This document shows positions 1-8,754 of a stretch of DNA of 64,000 nucleotides, in pieces. Both the position numbers and the translations under genes were made by a program. The stretch is taken from NCBI RefSeq assembly GCF_023652955.1, contig NZ_JAKLOY010000001.1, positions 248,001-312,000 on the forward strand, written 5' to 3'. Numbering within the stretch: the first letter of the stretch is position 1; every line of letters begins with the position of its first letter. The notes under the pieces are model-generated. The model did not search any database. It had not been told where the DNA came from and saw only the letters and a list, made by a program, of their open reading frames with translations. This DNA comes from Geomonas sp. Red32 (lineage in GTDB: Bacteria > Desulfobacterota > Desulfuromonadia > Geobacterales > Geobacteraceae).

Positions 1-359
1 GTCTCGGTGAACACCGAGCCCTGGCGCGCCTCGAACTTCTCCACCCCCTCCTCGTAGAGAAGGCGCAGGCAAAGGAGAAGCAGCGACTCTTCCTGGGCCA
101 GTTGCACGACCCGCGCGCCGTCTTGCGGCAGTATCCCGACCAGCCCGTAATCCTGGTCGTACACGAGCCTGCGGTTGAGGGCATCGAAGAGGTTGGTGAA
201 ATAGGGTATGTGCCCGATCACCCGGTGGTAGTGCTTCTTGTCCCGGCTTTGATCGGCATAGAGAAACTGCCGTTCCAGAAGGACCGAGGCCGTCTGGCGC
301 ATGTCGGCCGCTTGCAGATCGGCCTCCGCATCCAACAGTCTCTTCAATTCGTTAAGCAT
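1..359 (-). CDS. jetB: Wadjet subunit JetB (DUF4194, MukE-like), C-terminus missing at window edge
   Basis: The minus-strand frame starts at an ATG ending at 359 with a good Shine-Dalgarno sequence (AAGGAG, 5 nt before ATG). It encodes about 119 residues before leaving the window. The visible part (start MLNELKRLLD, then GHIPYFTNLFDAL and LLCLRLLYEEG) looks like the DUF4194/JetB winged-helix family, the MukE-like partner of an SMC-type complex. Wadjet complexes recognise and cut small circular plasmids (family knowledge). The gene lies downstream of jetA on the same strand, the normal jetABCD order, so jetC and jetD should lie beyond the left edge. The 437-bp gap to jetA is unusual for this operon. 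Confidence 0.72.
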   Translation of the reverse strand, partial: MLNELKRLLDAEADLQAADMRQTASVLLERQFLYADQSRDKKHYHRVIGHIPYFTNLFDALNRRLVYDQDYGLVGILPQDGARVVQLAQEESLLLLCLRLLYEEGVEKFEARQGSVFTE

Positions 360-796
360 CCCATCTCCTTGCACAACTACTGGGATTCGACAAGTGTCGA
401 AACAAACACATCTGCTGCCGAGTCACAATCTGCCGCTCAGCCAACTTTCCGCCAGCCAAAACACTCCGCGCCGGGACTATGCCCGGCCCGGCGCCCCCCC
501 CTTTGCGAAGGTTCTTCGAAGAATTCCGGGGGGAATCAGGTCCCCCCCTTGTCAAAGGGGGGGACAGGGGGGGATTTGCCGTTCAGATTCGAGAGGCAAA
601 TCCCCCTAAATCCCCCTTTAACAAGGGGGACTTTCACATCTCCCCGTAATTCTTCGATGCCCCCTTGCGCAAAGGCGGGCTTGTCCGCCGTAGCCTTGCG
701 CGAAGGCGGAACAGGGGGGATTTTAGCCGCCGCTAGCCGCGGGGCGGTGGGCGCAGATTGCGGAGGGGCACCCAATTCGACAAAACTCGAAATGAA
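360..796. repeat. Dispersed G/C-rich palindromes (family A) between jetA and jetB
   Basis: No gene is supported here. The gap holds several copies of a palindrome whose core resembles CCCCCTTTGCAAAGGGGG with an AAATCCCCCCTGTC flank. Two arms at about 539-580 and 594-634 are inverted relative to each other and could form one long hairpin; further degenerate copies lie at 484-540 and 659-725. Open frames crossing this stretch encode PPxPPFxKGG-like peptides, which is what the repeat gives when translated. The same family recurs at 16.67, 18.57, 32.67, 44.74 and 48.43 kb. Confidence 0.75.
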
Positions 797-2218
797 TTAT
801 TTCCGCCTCCGCACCACGAAGCCGCCACATTCGAGCCACCGGTTGCGGCACGGCTCGCCGGTCGGGGCGACTTCGTACCGGGCCGCGAAGGCGAACCCTT
901 TGCCGCCGAGCTTCGACAGATGTCTCACGTGGGTGAAGGCGACGTAATCCTCCACCGTCTCGATCTCCATCTCCTGCGCTTCCACCTGGTCCTTCGTTGC
1001 AAGGTGCCGCTCGAGGTAGGCGGCCACCTTCTCCGGCGTCACCCTCCGGCGGGCCATGTACAGGGTGAGCGCCCGGCTCTTGGCGATGACCTCCGCGGAG
1101 ACCGCCGCCTCGCGCAGGACCTGCCCCGACAGCGGTGAACGGCGCCGCGCGACGAACCGGACACTGTTGGGGGAGAGGAGCGGGTGGCTCATCAGGGTCG
1201 GGGGTGAGGGGAACTCTGCATCCCAGCCGAGCCCTTTTTCTTCCGCCGCACCGACCGCTTCCAGGATGGCGGCGATCCGGTTGCGCATCCCCGGCGTCGT
1301 CTTGTCGAGGTAGCGCACCGTTTCGGCGACCCGGTCTTCGAGGCGGGCGCGGAACTGGTCGATCTTGGCCAGCCGCCGGTCCACCAGCTCGAACGAGCGC
1401 ACGAGGTACTGGATGTCGTCCATCACCCGCATGAGCGACCTGGTATCGGTTTCGCCGTAGCGCTCGGCGTAGTGCTTCGCGATGGCCACCGCGGTATCGT
1501 ACTTTCCCTGCAGCACGCGCAGGTGCTGGAGGATCCTCGTGCGGAAGCGGAAGGGATTGTTCTCCGACTGCAGGGTCTTGTAGTCGGCGATCAGGATATT
1601 GGTGACGAAGTCGTCGAAGAAGGTGGCGAAGATGTCGCGCGGCGAACGGCTGGCGATGATCTGGGACTGGATGTCCTTCAGCCCGTAGATGATGCTGGTC
1701 AGGTGGCTCGTGAACTTGCGGGTGTTGTCGACCGCCTCGATGAGGAGCTGCCCCATCTCTTCCGGGTTGCCGATGGCGGCCTCGATCTGGACGAGGATCC
1801 CGAGCACGGTGCCGCCGTAGCTCTTCTTCTCGTTGTGGGAGATGGAGATGAGCGCAGCAAGCAGCGAGCTGACGATGGGAGGCATGACCACCGTCTTGTT
1901 GTACCCTTCCTGGTCTTCCTCGAGCCAGCCGGTCCTGATCAGCCGGTGATAGAGATAGTCCGCGCAGCGCGGGACGGTAGGGAACTGTTCGATCTCCTCC
2001 GTATCCTCCGCGCTCTCCGCGACCCACTGCAGACGTTCGATCCGCCCAAGGGTTTCCTGTATCTCGGCGATCACGGCATCGCGGCGCGGAAAGAAATCCT
2101 CAGCCTCGTTCTCGTCGAAGAAAACGGGATACAAAGCCAGCAGCACATCCTCGTAGAGATGCCGGTTCGGGCCAGCCAGCGGTCTGAAAATGTCGTCGGG
2201 AAGTTTCTTGAAAAGCAT
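797..2218 (-). CDS. jetA: Wadjet subunit JetA (DUF5716-like, kleisin/MukF role)
   Basis: Encodes about 473 residues from the ATG at 2218, where the product starts MLFKKLPDDIFRPLAGPNRH, the typical beginning of the JetA family found in type II Wadjet. An in-frame start at 2293 would add 25 residues that look non-conserved, and neither start has a strong Shine-Dalgarno sequence. JetA is the kleisin-like subunit that bridges the SMC-like JetC and JetB; the complex extrudes plasmid DNA and the JetD nuclease cleaves it (family knowledge). Here jetA is followed on the same strand by jetB after a repeat-filled gap. The type II assignment is inferred from the N-terminal pattern and needs a profile search. 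Confidence 0.72.
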   Translation of the reverse strand: MLFKKLPDDIFRPLAGPNRHLYEDVLLALYPVFFDENEAEDFFPRRDAVIAEIQETLGRIERLQWVAESAEDTEEIEQFPTVPRCADYLYHRLIRTGWLEEDQEGYNKTVVMPPIVSSLLAALISISHNEKKSYGGTVLGILVQIEAAIGNPEEMGQLLIEAVDNTRKFTSHLTSIIYGLKDIQSQIIASRSPRDIFATFFDDFVTNILIADYKTLQSENNPFRFRTRILQHLRVLQGKYDTAVAIAKHYAERYGETDTRSLMRVMDDIQYLVRSFELVDRRLAKIDQFRARLEDRVAETVRYLDKTTPGMRNRIAAILEAVGAAEEKGLGWDAEFPSPPTLMSHPLLSPNSVRFVARRRSPLSGQVLREAAVSAEVIAKSRALTLYMARRRVTPEKVAAYLERHLATKDQVEAQEMEIETVEDYVAFTHVRHLSKLGGKGFAFAARYEVAPTGEPCRNRWLECGGFVVRRRK

Positions 2219-2493
2219 CGGCCATTGACTCGGAGAAAAAGCGGATACGGCCGGCAAGACCGCGGTGTACAGCGGTTCACATTGACCTAACATCGCCTCA
2301 AAGTCAAGGCGTCAGAGATCTTTCAAGGGATAATCGGCCCAAGCTCACAACAAGTAAGGGCGCTGAGTCAGTTCCCGGTGTCAGAGCATTTCCATTGAGC
2401 CGCAATAGTGCCTGAAGTGATAAAATTGACATACACATAGAGTACGATCTGCGCCGATCCGGATATAAGAATCACAGCTCCGCGAGGTGATCC

Positions 2494-3717
2494 ATGACAG
2501 AAGAAGAGACTATTCGTGACGAGCATACCGGCGCCCTCCTCCCGGCGGCCTTTCCACTCCAGGGAGCAAAGCGCTGGTACCTTATCTTCACTGCCGCCAA
2601 GGGCGTGCTCTTGGCGGCGCTTATCCTTTCCACCGTTTCCATCGTGGCCGTCCCGGCCCCATCGTTTGCCGAAGTGTCGGTGGGGATTTCGGTCAGCTTC
2701 GCACCGCCGGCGCTGCCGGTCTACGTCCAGCCACCCCCCCCCGCCCCGGACTACATCTGGGTTCCGGGATACTGGGCCTGGGATCCGGACTACGGCTACT
2801 ACTGGGTGCCCGGCACCTGGGTACCCGCCCCCTACCCCGGCTGGCTATGGACTCCCGGCTACTGGGGGTGGGGCAACGGGATCTATATCTGGAACGAAGG
2901 GTATTGGGGCCCGGTGGTAGGCTACTACGGAGGGATCAACTACGGCTGCGGCTATAACGGGTATGGCTACTACGGTGGATACTGGCGGGGAAGACATTTC
3001 TACTATAACCGCGCCGTGAACAACGTAGGGTCGAACGTCACGACCGTCTACCGAAGCCCCGTCCAGCGCAGCACGGCCCGGCAGGTGAGCTTCAGCGGCG
3101 GCGAGCGGGGGGTGCATGTACGCCCGACATCGGCCCAGCTGGCGGCAGCCAGGGGGCGGGGCTCCGGCCCCATCACTCCGCAACGGGAGCACAGCCAGGC
3201 GGCCCGCCGCGATCCGGGGCTGCGTGCCTCGGCCAACCATGGCCGTCCCGGCATTGCCGCCACGGTGAGACCGGGTGCCCTGAGCGGTCCGGGAGTGGTC
3301 CCGGCGAAACGGGCAGGCGCGCCGTACCGGGCTCCCGCCGCACATCAACCCGGCGGACGGGAGAAAGTTCAGGGAGGAGCCCCGGCAGAACGGGCCCGCC
3401 ACGAGCCCGCTCCGCCTAACCGCCAGCAGGCGGCGCCTCGCCACGAACGGCCGGGCGCAACGACATACCGCCCGCCGGCAGAACCGCGCCGCGAAGAGCG
3501 GGCCCCGCGGGAGTTCGCCCCACCACCGGTTCAGCGCCGGGAACCGCCGGCCGTCCGGGAATTCCGCCCTCCGGAACGCGCCCCCGCCCGGGAGATGCCG
3601 CGCATGGCTCCCCCGCCAATGGGCGGGCCCGCCGAACCGCGCGGGGCGCCTCGTGAAGCGCCTCCGGCACCGCACGGCGGAGGAGGCCCCCGCGAGGAGG
3701 GTGGTCACGTAAGATGA
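2494..3717 (+). CDS. Secreted YXWGXW-repeat protein with Pro/Arg-rich tail
   Basis: 407 residues with a good ribosome site (GAGGTGAT before ATG). Residues about 25-60 contain a hydrophobic segment ending in SFAEVS, a likely signal peptide preceded by an unusually long 24-residue cytoplasmic stretch. Residues about 80-170 are made of W/Y/G repeats (YIWVPGYWAWDPDYGYYWVP, then TPGYWGWGNG), the signature of YXWGXW/BcpO-type cell-surface repeat proteins. The remaining 220 residues are low-complexity Pro, Arg, Ala and Gly with no domain I recognise. The molecular function of the family is unknown. A short gap separates it from the next gene, which has its own promoter. Confidence 0.75.
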   Translation: MTEEETIRDEHTGALLPAAFPLQGAKRWYLIFTAAKGVLLAALILSTVSIVAVPAPSFAEVSVGISVSFAPPALPVYVQPPPPAPDYIWVPGYWAWDPDYGYYWVPGTWVPAPYPGWLWTPGYWGWGNGIYIWNEGYWGPVVGYYGGINYGCGYNGYGYYGGYWRGRHFYYNRAVNNVGSNVTTVYRSPVQRSTARQVSFSGGERGVHVRPTSAQLAAARGRGSGPITPQREHSQAARRDPGLRASANHGRPGIAATVRPGALSGPGVVPAKRAGAPYRAPAAHQPGGREKVQGGAPAERARHEPAPPNRQQAAPRHERPGATTYRPPAEPRREERAPREFAPPPVQRREPPAVREFRPPERAPAREMPRMAPPPMGGPAEPRGAPREAPPAPHGGGGPREEGGHVR

Positions 3718-3802
3718 TGGGAAGCTGAAGATGACACGACAGCCGCCGGGGCCCATTCCCCCACCGCAGGGAGGGCCCCGGGAACATTCTCACCATGGGG
3801 AC

Positions 3803-3830
3803 TTGACAGCAGAACGGCAGCGATTATATT
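3803..3830 (+). promoter_or_regulatory. Sigma-70 promoter for the fibronectin-III gene
   Basis: TTGACA at 3803-3808 and TATATT at 3825-3830 are separated by 16 bp and lie 38 bp upstream of the ATG at 3868. The -35 box is a perfect consensus match. Confidence 0.6.
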
Positions 3831-3867
3831 AGATTGCGTTAACCATCTCATCCAAAGGGGGTGTCGC

Positions 3868-4539
3868 ATGCCGTTACCGATCAACCCGATCAGCGTCTTT
3901 GACACCAGTTTCCTCAACTACCCGCATCTCCAACTCGCTAGCCACATCATGGGTATCGGCGAGGCATTCTCGGTCCATAAGTATTATCAGGAGATGCCCC
4001 CGGGGGTTCCCCACGGAGCCGAAATCAAGGATATCGGCACCCGTTACCATGAACTGACCTACGCGGTAATGGCCGGTACTTTCGGCAGGAAAAGCGAGCG
4101 CGACGCGCTTCGCGTGAAAGCTGTGCTGGCCACCACGCTGGCGCTGAACTGGGCGGGGATGAGATACCTGATGGAAAAGGACTTCGAATACGTCAGTAAC
4201 CTCGGGGTAGACCACAAGAAAGATCCCGCCCCGAGGAGCACCGCTCCTGTCATGCTGCCCGCTCCCTCCAAAGTCTCCCTGGAGCAGGACCCCATGACCG
4301 GTGCCTTGCGTTATCTGATCGGAAGGGTAAAAGGAGCCGCCGCCTACCACGTCCAGGCCTGCCTGGGGGACCCCAACGACGAGGCCGCGTGGACCCTGGA
4401 GTGGCAGTTCACCAAGATCAAAGGAGGGGTCAGCCTGAATGGGCTCGAGCCCGGGAAAGTCTACTACGTCCGCGTCAGGTGCCTCGGCCATGCCGGCCTC
4501 GGTCCCTGGTCCACCTATGTCCACCTCATGGTTACCTGA
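3868..4539 (+). CDS. 223-aa protein with C-terminal fibronectin type III-like domain (paralogue of the 62-kb gene)
   Basis: Starts at ATG 3868 after AAAGGGGGTGTCGC. The N-terminal 125 residues are not recognised: they are soluble, without signal peptide, rich in helices and contain an ALALNWAGMRYLMEKDFEYV segment. A linker rich in Pro and Ala follows. Residues about 130-223 look like one fibronectin type III domain, ending with LEPGKVYYVRVRCLGHAGLG and PWSTYVHL. A second protein at 61951-62622 has exactly the same length (223 aa), the same layout and the shared motif GDPNDEAAW/GDPNDESAW. Both look like members of one lineage-specific family of unknown function. Confidence 0.6.
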   Translation: MPLPINPISVFDTSFLNYPHLQLASHIMGIGEAFSVHKYYQEMPPGVPHGAEIKDIGTRYHELTYAVMAGTFGRKSERDALRVKAVLATTLALNWAGMRYLMEKDFEYVSNLGVDHKKDPAPRSTAPVMLPAPSKVSLEQDPMTGALRYLIGRVKGAAAYHVQACLGDPNDEAAWTLEWQFTKIKGGVSLNGLEPGKVYYVRVRCLGHAGLGPWSTYVHLMVT

Positions 4540-4546
4540 AACTGTT

Positions 4547-4577
4547 CTCCCCCCTCCCGTGCCAGGGGAGGGGGGAG
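4547..4577 (+). terminator. G/C-rich hairpin after the fibronectin-III gene
   Basis: CTCCCCCCTCCC and GGGAGGGGGGAG-type arms flank a short loop, 7 bp after the stop codon. It lacks a T run, so it may be a member of the second dispersed palindrome family (family B) acting as a transcript end rather than a classical terminator. Confidence 0.45.
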
Positions 4578-5285
4578 CTGTTTCACCCGCGCCTGGATCT
4601 TTCCCTTCAACCTCCCCCCCCACCGTTACCACCGTAAGAACAGGTTCAGCCCAACACTATCCTATGATCGGTGCGTAAAATCGCCCTCCGCCGAAACAGT
4701 ACGAACTTGCCAAAAGATCTTCGTTATCCCCCTCCACGCAACCACCCGTAATAACAGATTTGAAATGGGACAACGAAGATCCCGGAAGATTTTCGCTGTT
4801 CCTGCCGCCAATCGCTTATCGTTCCCCGGCATATTGCAGGCCCCGGCGGGATACCATTAAACCGGCGGGTGGACCGATCTCCGAGCTGGCAGATTGGCCA
4901 GAGTGCCCATCACGGTTCTTAGCTTTGGGGAGATGCGAAGAGAGGCGGGAAATTCCGATGGATGGGAAAATAATAGCTTTGGCTGTTCAGAAAGATGGGG
5001 GACTCAGGAGTTATCGGCATACGGCCGCAAGAAGTCCGTCGCGCGGGAAGGAAAAAACGCCAACGAGCCGGGAGATCCAGCATGATGCACCGCAAAGTCT
5101 CCACCGGAAGGTCGAAAAAGAATTGCGCCGCGGAATGGAAAACAGCGGTCTTGTCTCTCCCCAGGGAACCGGTCCCGGCTGTTTCAGGATTCGCGAACGG
5201 AGGACAGCTTCCTTGGTGCTCTTCCCCTGGGGGGAAACCTGTACCAGCCGCTTTCCGGCGGACCACCGGTGGTAGGTCTCCCGCT
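4578..5285. other. About 700 bp without a supportable gene
   Basis: Short open frames exist on both strands, but none combines a ribosome site, coding-like composition and a recognisable product. Around 5150-5270 there are imperfect direct and inverted G/C-rich motifs built on CCCCAGGG/CCCCTGGGG. A/T-richer stretches at 4640-4780 suggest old non-coding or decayed DNA. Confidence 0.4.
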
Positions 5286-5288
5286 CGA

Positions 5289-5324
5289 TTAACCGTTCCC
5301 CCCTGGACCAGGGGGGAACGGTTC
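5289..5324 (-). terminator. Perfect inverted repeat after the alcohol dehydrogenase gene
   Basis: AACCGTTCCCCCCTGG and its complement CCAGGGGGGAACGGTT form a 14-16 bp stem with almost no loop, about 25 bp beyond the stop codon of the minus-strand dehydrogenase gene. No strong T run follows, so the terminator role is inferred from position. Confidence 0.55.
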
Positions 5325-5348
5325 GAAAGCTCGTCTTCCGGAGGATAA

Positions 5349-6530
5349 TCAGAAAGCGGCCCGCAGAATCTGTAGGACCTCGTCTTTGCCGAGCGGCGTC
5401 AGTATGCCGACATTGCCGTCCTCCACGGCTTTTCCGGCGATGAGGTCGAGGTCTTCTTCCCTGACCCCGGCTTCGCGCAGGCTGGCCGGCATCTTGATGG
5501 CGCCGTAGAAAGCTTCCAGTTTCTGCACCCCTGCCTCCGCGGCCTTGGCATCGTCCTCCTCGCGGAGATCCATGACATTGCGGGCGAATCTCGCGAAGAG
5601 CGGCAGGTATGCGGGAGCCGAAGCCATGGTGTGGCGCATCCAGGCGGGGGTCAAAAGTGCCAGGGTTACGCCGTGGGTCATGTCGTACTTGCTGGAGAGC
5701 TCGTGCCCCATGCTGTGCAGCGGGAAGGCGGACATCGGCTTGCCGAGCAACAGCTGGAAGCCTGCCAGCGCCATCGAGCTTGCCCACATGATATTGGCAC
5801 GGGCGTCATAGTCCTCCGGGTTCGCCAGGATCTTCGGGGCCTCCTCCAGCACCGACTTCATAAAGCCTTCGTTCATGCGGTCCTGGACGTTGGCGCCAGA
5901 CTCGGGGGTGAAGTACTGCTCCATGAGATGGCAGAGGATGTCGGCGACGCCGGCCATCGAATGGTACTCGGGCACGGTATAGGTGTACTCCGGATCGAGG
6001 ATGGAGAACTTCGGATTCACCAGCGGGTGCATGAGCACCTTTTTCTTGTGGTCCTTGCCGACGGTGATGACCGCCCCCATATCCATCTCCGAACCGGTCC
6101 CCGCCATAGTCAGCACGGTGGCCAAGGGGGCCGCGGCTTTGAGGTCTGCCCCCGGCCCGCCACGAAAGAGGTCGTTGACCGGGCCGTCATACTTCACCCC
6201 GGCGGCGATCACCTTGCAGGCATCCAGCGTCGATCCGCCTCCCACTGCCAGGATGAAATCGCAGCCGTTGGTGCGGTAGATCTCGATTCCTTCCTCCACG
6301 CTTTCGACCCGCGGGTTCGGCTGGATTCCGCTCAACTCCACGTGAGCGAGGCCGGCTTGGGCGAGCTGATCGAGGATGGCCCCGTAGATGCCGTTTTGCT
6401 TGATGCTGCCGCCGCCATAGGCGAGCAGCACCTTGGAGCCGCCATGGGCCTTGATGGTATCGCCGAGAATGTTGATCTGCCCCTTGCCGAAGTAGGCGGT
6501 GGTGGGAATGCTGTAAATGAAATTTTCCAC
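5349..6530 (-). CDS. yqhD: Iron-containing alcohol dehydrogenase / NADPH aldehyde reductase, YqhD-like
   Basis: 393 residues. The start is GTG at 6530 with AAGGAG 7 nt upstream. Type III (iron) alcohol dehydrogenase features are clear: the cofactor loop AVGGGSTLDACK near residue 95, the AGTGSEMD motif near 145, and the metal-binding region AGVADILCHLMEQ followed by FPLHSMGHELSSKYDMTHG near 265-285, supplying the Asp and His ligands. The pattern is closest to YqhD/butanol dehydrogenases, which reduce short and toxic aldehydes with NADPH. The adjacent upstream gene is an AraC regulator resembling YqhC, as in enterobacteria, which supports aldehyde detoxification. Confidence 0.88.
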   Translation of the reverse strand: MENFIYSIPTTAYFGKGQINILGDTIKAHGGSKVLLAYGGGSIKQNGIYGAILDQLAQAGLAHVELSGIQPNPRVESVEEGIEIYRTNGCDFILAVGGGSTLDACKVIAAGVKYDGPVNDLFRGGPGADLKAAAPLATVLTMAGTGSEMDMGAVITVGKDHKKKVLMHPLVNPKFSILDPEYTYTVPEYHSMAGVADILCHLMEQYFTPESGANVQDRMNEGFMKSVLEEAPKILANPEDYDARANIMWASSMALAGFQLLLGKPMSAFPLHSMGHELSSKYDMTHGVTLALLTPAWMRHTMASAPAYLPLFARFARNVMDLREEDDAKAAEAGVQKLEAFYGAIKMPASLREAGVREEDLDLIAGKAVEDGNVGILTPLGKDEVLQILRAAF

Positions 6531-6638
6531 GTTCGTGCTCCTTCACTGTTGTTGGTTTCGATGGTTGGAGCGTACACCCGGTGCAGAAAAAGGAGGTAGT
6601 TCGATCCTGCCTGATGTTTGCCTGATCCTCCGGAAGCT

Positions 6639-6676
6639 AAAAAGGGGACCGGCACCCGAGGTGCCGATCCCCTTTT
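6639..6676 (-). terminator. Rho-independent terminator between the AraC regulator and the dehydrogenase gene
   Basis: AAAAGGGGA-CC-GGCACC pairs with GGTGCC-GA-TCCCCTTTT. A/T runs on both sides make it usable in either direction. On the minus strand it would end the regulator transcript, so the dehydrogenase gene probably has its own promoter in 6531-6638. Confidence 0.75.
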
Positions 6677-6698
6677 GTCAGGGAGGTCCTACTGACGT

Positions 6699-7595
6699 TC
6701 AGGCGGCGGCAGATGTCTGGCGCAGCCTGTTGATATCTCTCAAGGGAGGGGCACCGAAGAGGCGGCCGTATTCGCGGCAAAACTGCGACGCGCTCTCGTA
6801 ACCGACATTGAATGCCGCGGTAGTTGCATCGAGGCGTTCGGTCAGCATCAAGCGCCGCGCCTCGTTCAAACGCAGCATTTTCTGGTACTGCAACGGGCTC
6901 ATGGCCGTCAGGGTCCGGAAGTGATGATGGAACGTGGAGGTGCTCATGTTGACTTTGGTCGCCAGGTCATCGATGCGCAGAGGCGAGGTGAAGTTCCCCT
7001 TCAGCCAATCGATCGCCCGCGCAATCTGGTTGCCCTGGCTTCCCGTCGAAGCTATCTGACGCAACCGGTCCCCCTGATCGCCTACCAGCAGACGGTAGAT
7101 GATTTCCTTCTGGATGACCGGCGAAAGGATGGGGATATCCGTCTCGTCGTCGAGGAGGTCGATCAAGCGCTGGAAGGCATTGACCAACGGCCCGGTGACC
7201 TCCCCGGTTGCCATGCCACGGCTCGAGCGCTGGGCGCGTGGCTGGGGGAGGCTCGAGTCGAGCATCAGCTGGGAAACCTCGCGCAGATCGAGTGTCAACC
7301 GAAGACCCAGGTACGGCTTTTCCGGGCTCGCCTCGATGATCTGAACGAGAGTGGGGAGATGGACGGCCGTGATCAGGAAGTGGTTCGCGTCGTAGACGAA
7401 CGAGTCGTCACCGAGTTGCACCCGTTTGGCCCCTTGCGCGACGAGGCAGACACTCGGCTCGTACATACCACTTATCGGCTCCGTCGGCTCCACCCGTCTG
7501 AAAAGGGAGAGCCCGGGGACCGCCGTTGACTGCAACTCCCCTTGTTCGGTCCATCGTGCAATGCTTTTCCCTAAAGCTTCCATCGCATTTTCCAT
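6699..7595 (-). CDS. yqhC: AraC-family transcriptional regulator, YqhC-like
   Basis: 298 residues; ATG after AAAGGGTGTC. Residues 1-190 form the AraC-type N-terminal effector domain typical of YqhC relatives (LSLFRRVEPTEP, MYEPSVCLVAQGAKRV, LGLRLTLDLREV). Residues about 195-290 carry the two helix-turn-helix motifs (IDDLATKVNMSTSTFHHHFR and DATTAAFNVGYESASQFCRE). In known systems YqhC senses aldehydes and activates yqhD; here the regulator lies directly upstream of a yqhD-like gene on the same strand. A fragment of a second AraC gene of this type is found at about 12350-12425. Confidence 0.85.
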   Translation of the reverse strand: MENAMEALGKSIARWTEQGELQSTAVPGLSLFRRVEPTEPISGMYEPSVCLVAQGAKRVQLGDDSFVYDANHFLITAVHLPTLVQIIEASPEKPYLGLRLTLDLREVSQLMLDSSLPQPRAQRSSRGMATGEVTGPLVNAFQRLIDLLDDETDIPILSPVIQKEIIYRLLVGDQGDRLRQIASTGSQGNQIARAIDWLKGNFTSPLRIDDLATKVNMSTSTFHHHFRTLTAMSPLQYQKMLRLNEARRLMLTERLDATTAAFNVGYESASQFCREYGRLFGAPPLRDINRLRQTSAAA

Positions 7596-7774
7596 GACAC
7601 CCTTTCACTCCCCGCCAAATCCAGCAAGTTCGCGCCCTGCTTCTGCGTCACATCTTACTTGCCGCCATACACTCTTTCAACGGTTTATCAGGCTTTCGGA
7701 GTATCGGGCAAAAATTCCGCAGGATCGAGATATCCGCCCTCCTCTGCCCAGCCCACCTCGCTACATTGTGAGAG

Positions 7775-8749
7775 TTAGTGAGAGTTCCACAGATTTACCG
7801 TTGCATAACTTCGCCAGGGACGCCACGTTTCTGCCAGGGCCAGAATTTCTTTTGGTGTACGGGGCTCCAGCGCTTTGGTAACTCCGAAATCCGTATGAGG
7901 AAATGCGTCGGACCACCCCAGTGCCCGCATGGCGATGTACTGCGCTGTCCAGGGGCCGATGCCGGGGATTGCCATCAGTTTCTTTATCTCGGTTTCGGGC
8001 CGGGCACCGAAGCGAAGATCGACTTCTCTCCGGACAACCGCCTCGGCCAGCTTCAAGATCGTTCGCGCCCGTACTCCTGTGATGCCCAACGGTCCCAAAC
8101 GATTTTCGATTGGGCCATCCAAAGCCATGATCGCTTCGGGCGACGGGAAGATGCGGGTGAGATGGTCTACTCCGGTATCAAATGGAGTGCCATAGGCGTC
8201 GACCAGCCTTGCTGCCAGTGTGCGAGCCGCTTTCACGGTGATTTGCTGTCCCAGAACTGCCCGCACCGCCATTTCGAAGGGATCGAAACAGCCGGGCAAG
8301 CGCGTGCCCAAGATGCAGAGGCCGGGGCGGATCGTGTTCATGGAGGCAAGAGCCTCATAGACCGCATATGGCTCGCAGTGCAAGTCGAACAGATGACGAA
8401 TCCGGGCCAGCAACGGGGTCAATACCGGCAGTAAGGCGGGGCTACAAGATACGGATAGAACGTTACGTTGTTGCAGGAAACCTACTCGGACCCATCCGCG
8501 AACCGGCCGTTTCCCTCTGGTAGCCAAGGTTACCGTGCGAAGATATTCCCCATCCACGGCACTCTCCACCCCAGGTATGGCCCGCAGGGCAAGAAAGTTC
8601 AGCATCTGCTGCCACTGATACGGCGGGCGGTAGCTCAACTGAAGAGTTATAGGCGACTTCAGAATAATTTCGAGGTTTGTTTTTTCCACTGTCCCAGCCC
8701 CGCTCCCACAGTTACCTATTCCCTCCACCATTATGGCCTCATTTCCCAT
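7775..8749 (-). CDS. alkA: DNA-3-methyladenine glycosylase II (AlkA)
   Basis: Excises alkylated bases in base-excision repair. The AlkA N-terminal domain is visible (YRPPYQWQQMLNFLALRA, FDLHCEP), then the HhH glycosylase core with the hairpin MAIPGIGPWTAQYIAMRALG and the catalytic Asp in PHTDFGVTKAL, ending in WRPWRSYATVNLW. All match E. coli AlkA positions. The long frame starts at 8749, but its first 20-25 residues lie inside a segment duplicated at 11.92-12.03 kb, so they are probably not native. A GTG near 8690 is a more plausible start. The product could be the AlkA half of a former Ada-AlkA fusion, since no Ada domain is present. Confidence 0.86.
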   Translation of the reverse strand: MGNEAIMVEGIGNCGSGAGTVEKTNLEIILKSPITLQLSYRPPYQWQQMLNFLALRAIPGVESAVDGEYLRTVTLATRGKRPVRGWVRVGFLQQRNVLSVSCSPALLPVLTPLLARIRHLFDLHCEPYAVYEALASMNTIRPGLCILGTRLPGCFDPFEMAVRAVLGQQITVKAARTLAARLVDAYGTPFDTGVDHLTRIFPSPEAIMALDGPIENRLGPLGITGVRARTILKLAEAVVRREVDLRFGARPETEIKKLMAIPGIGPWTAQYIAMRALGWSDAFPHTDFGVTKALEPRTPKEILALAETWRPWRSYATVNLWNSH

Positions 8750-8754
8750 ACAGC

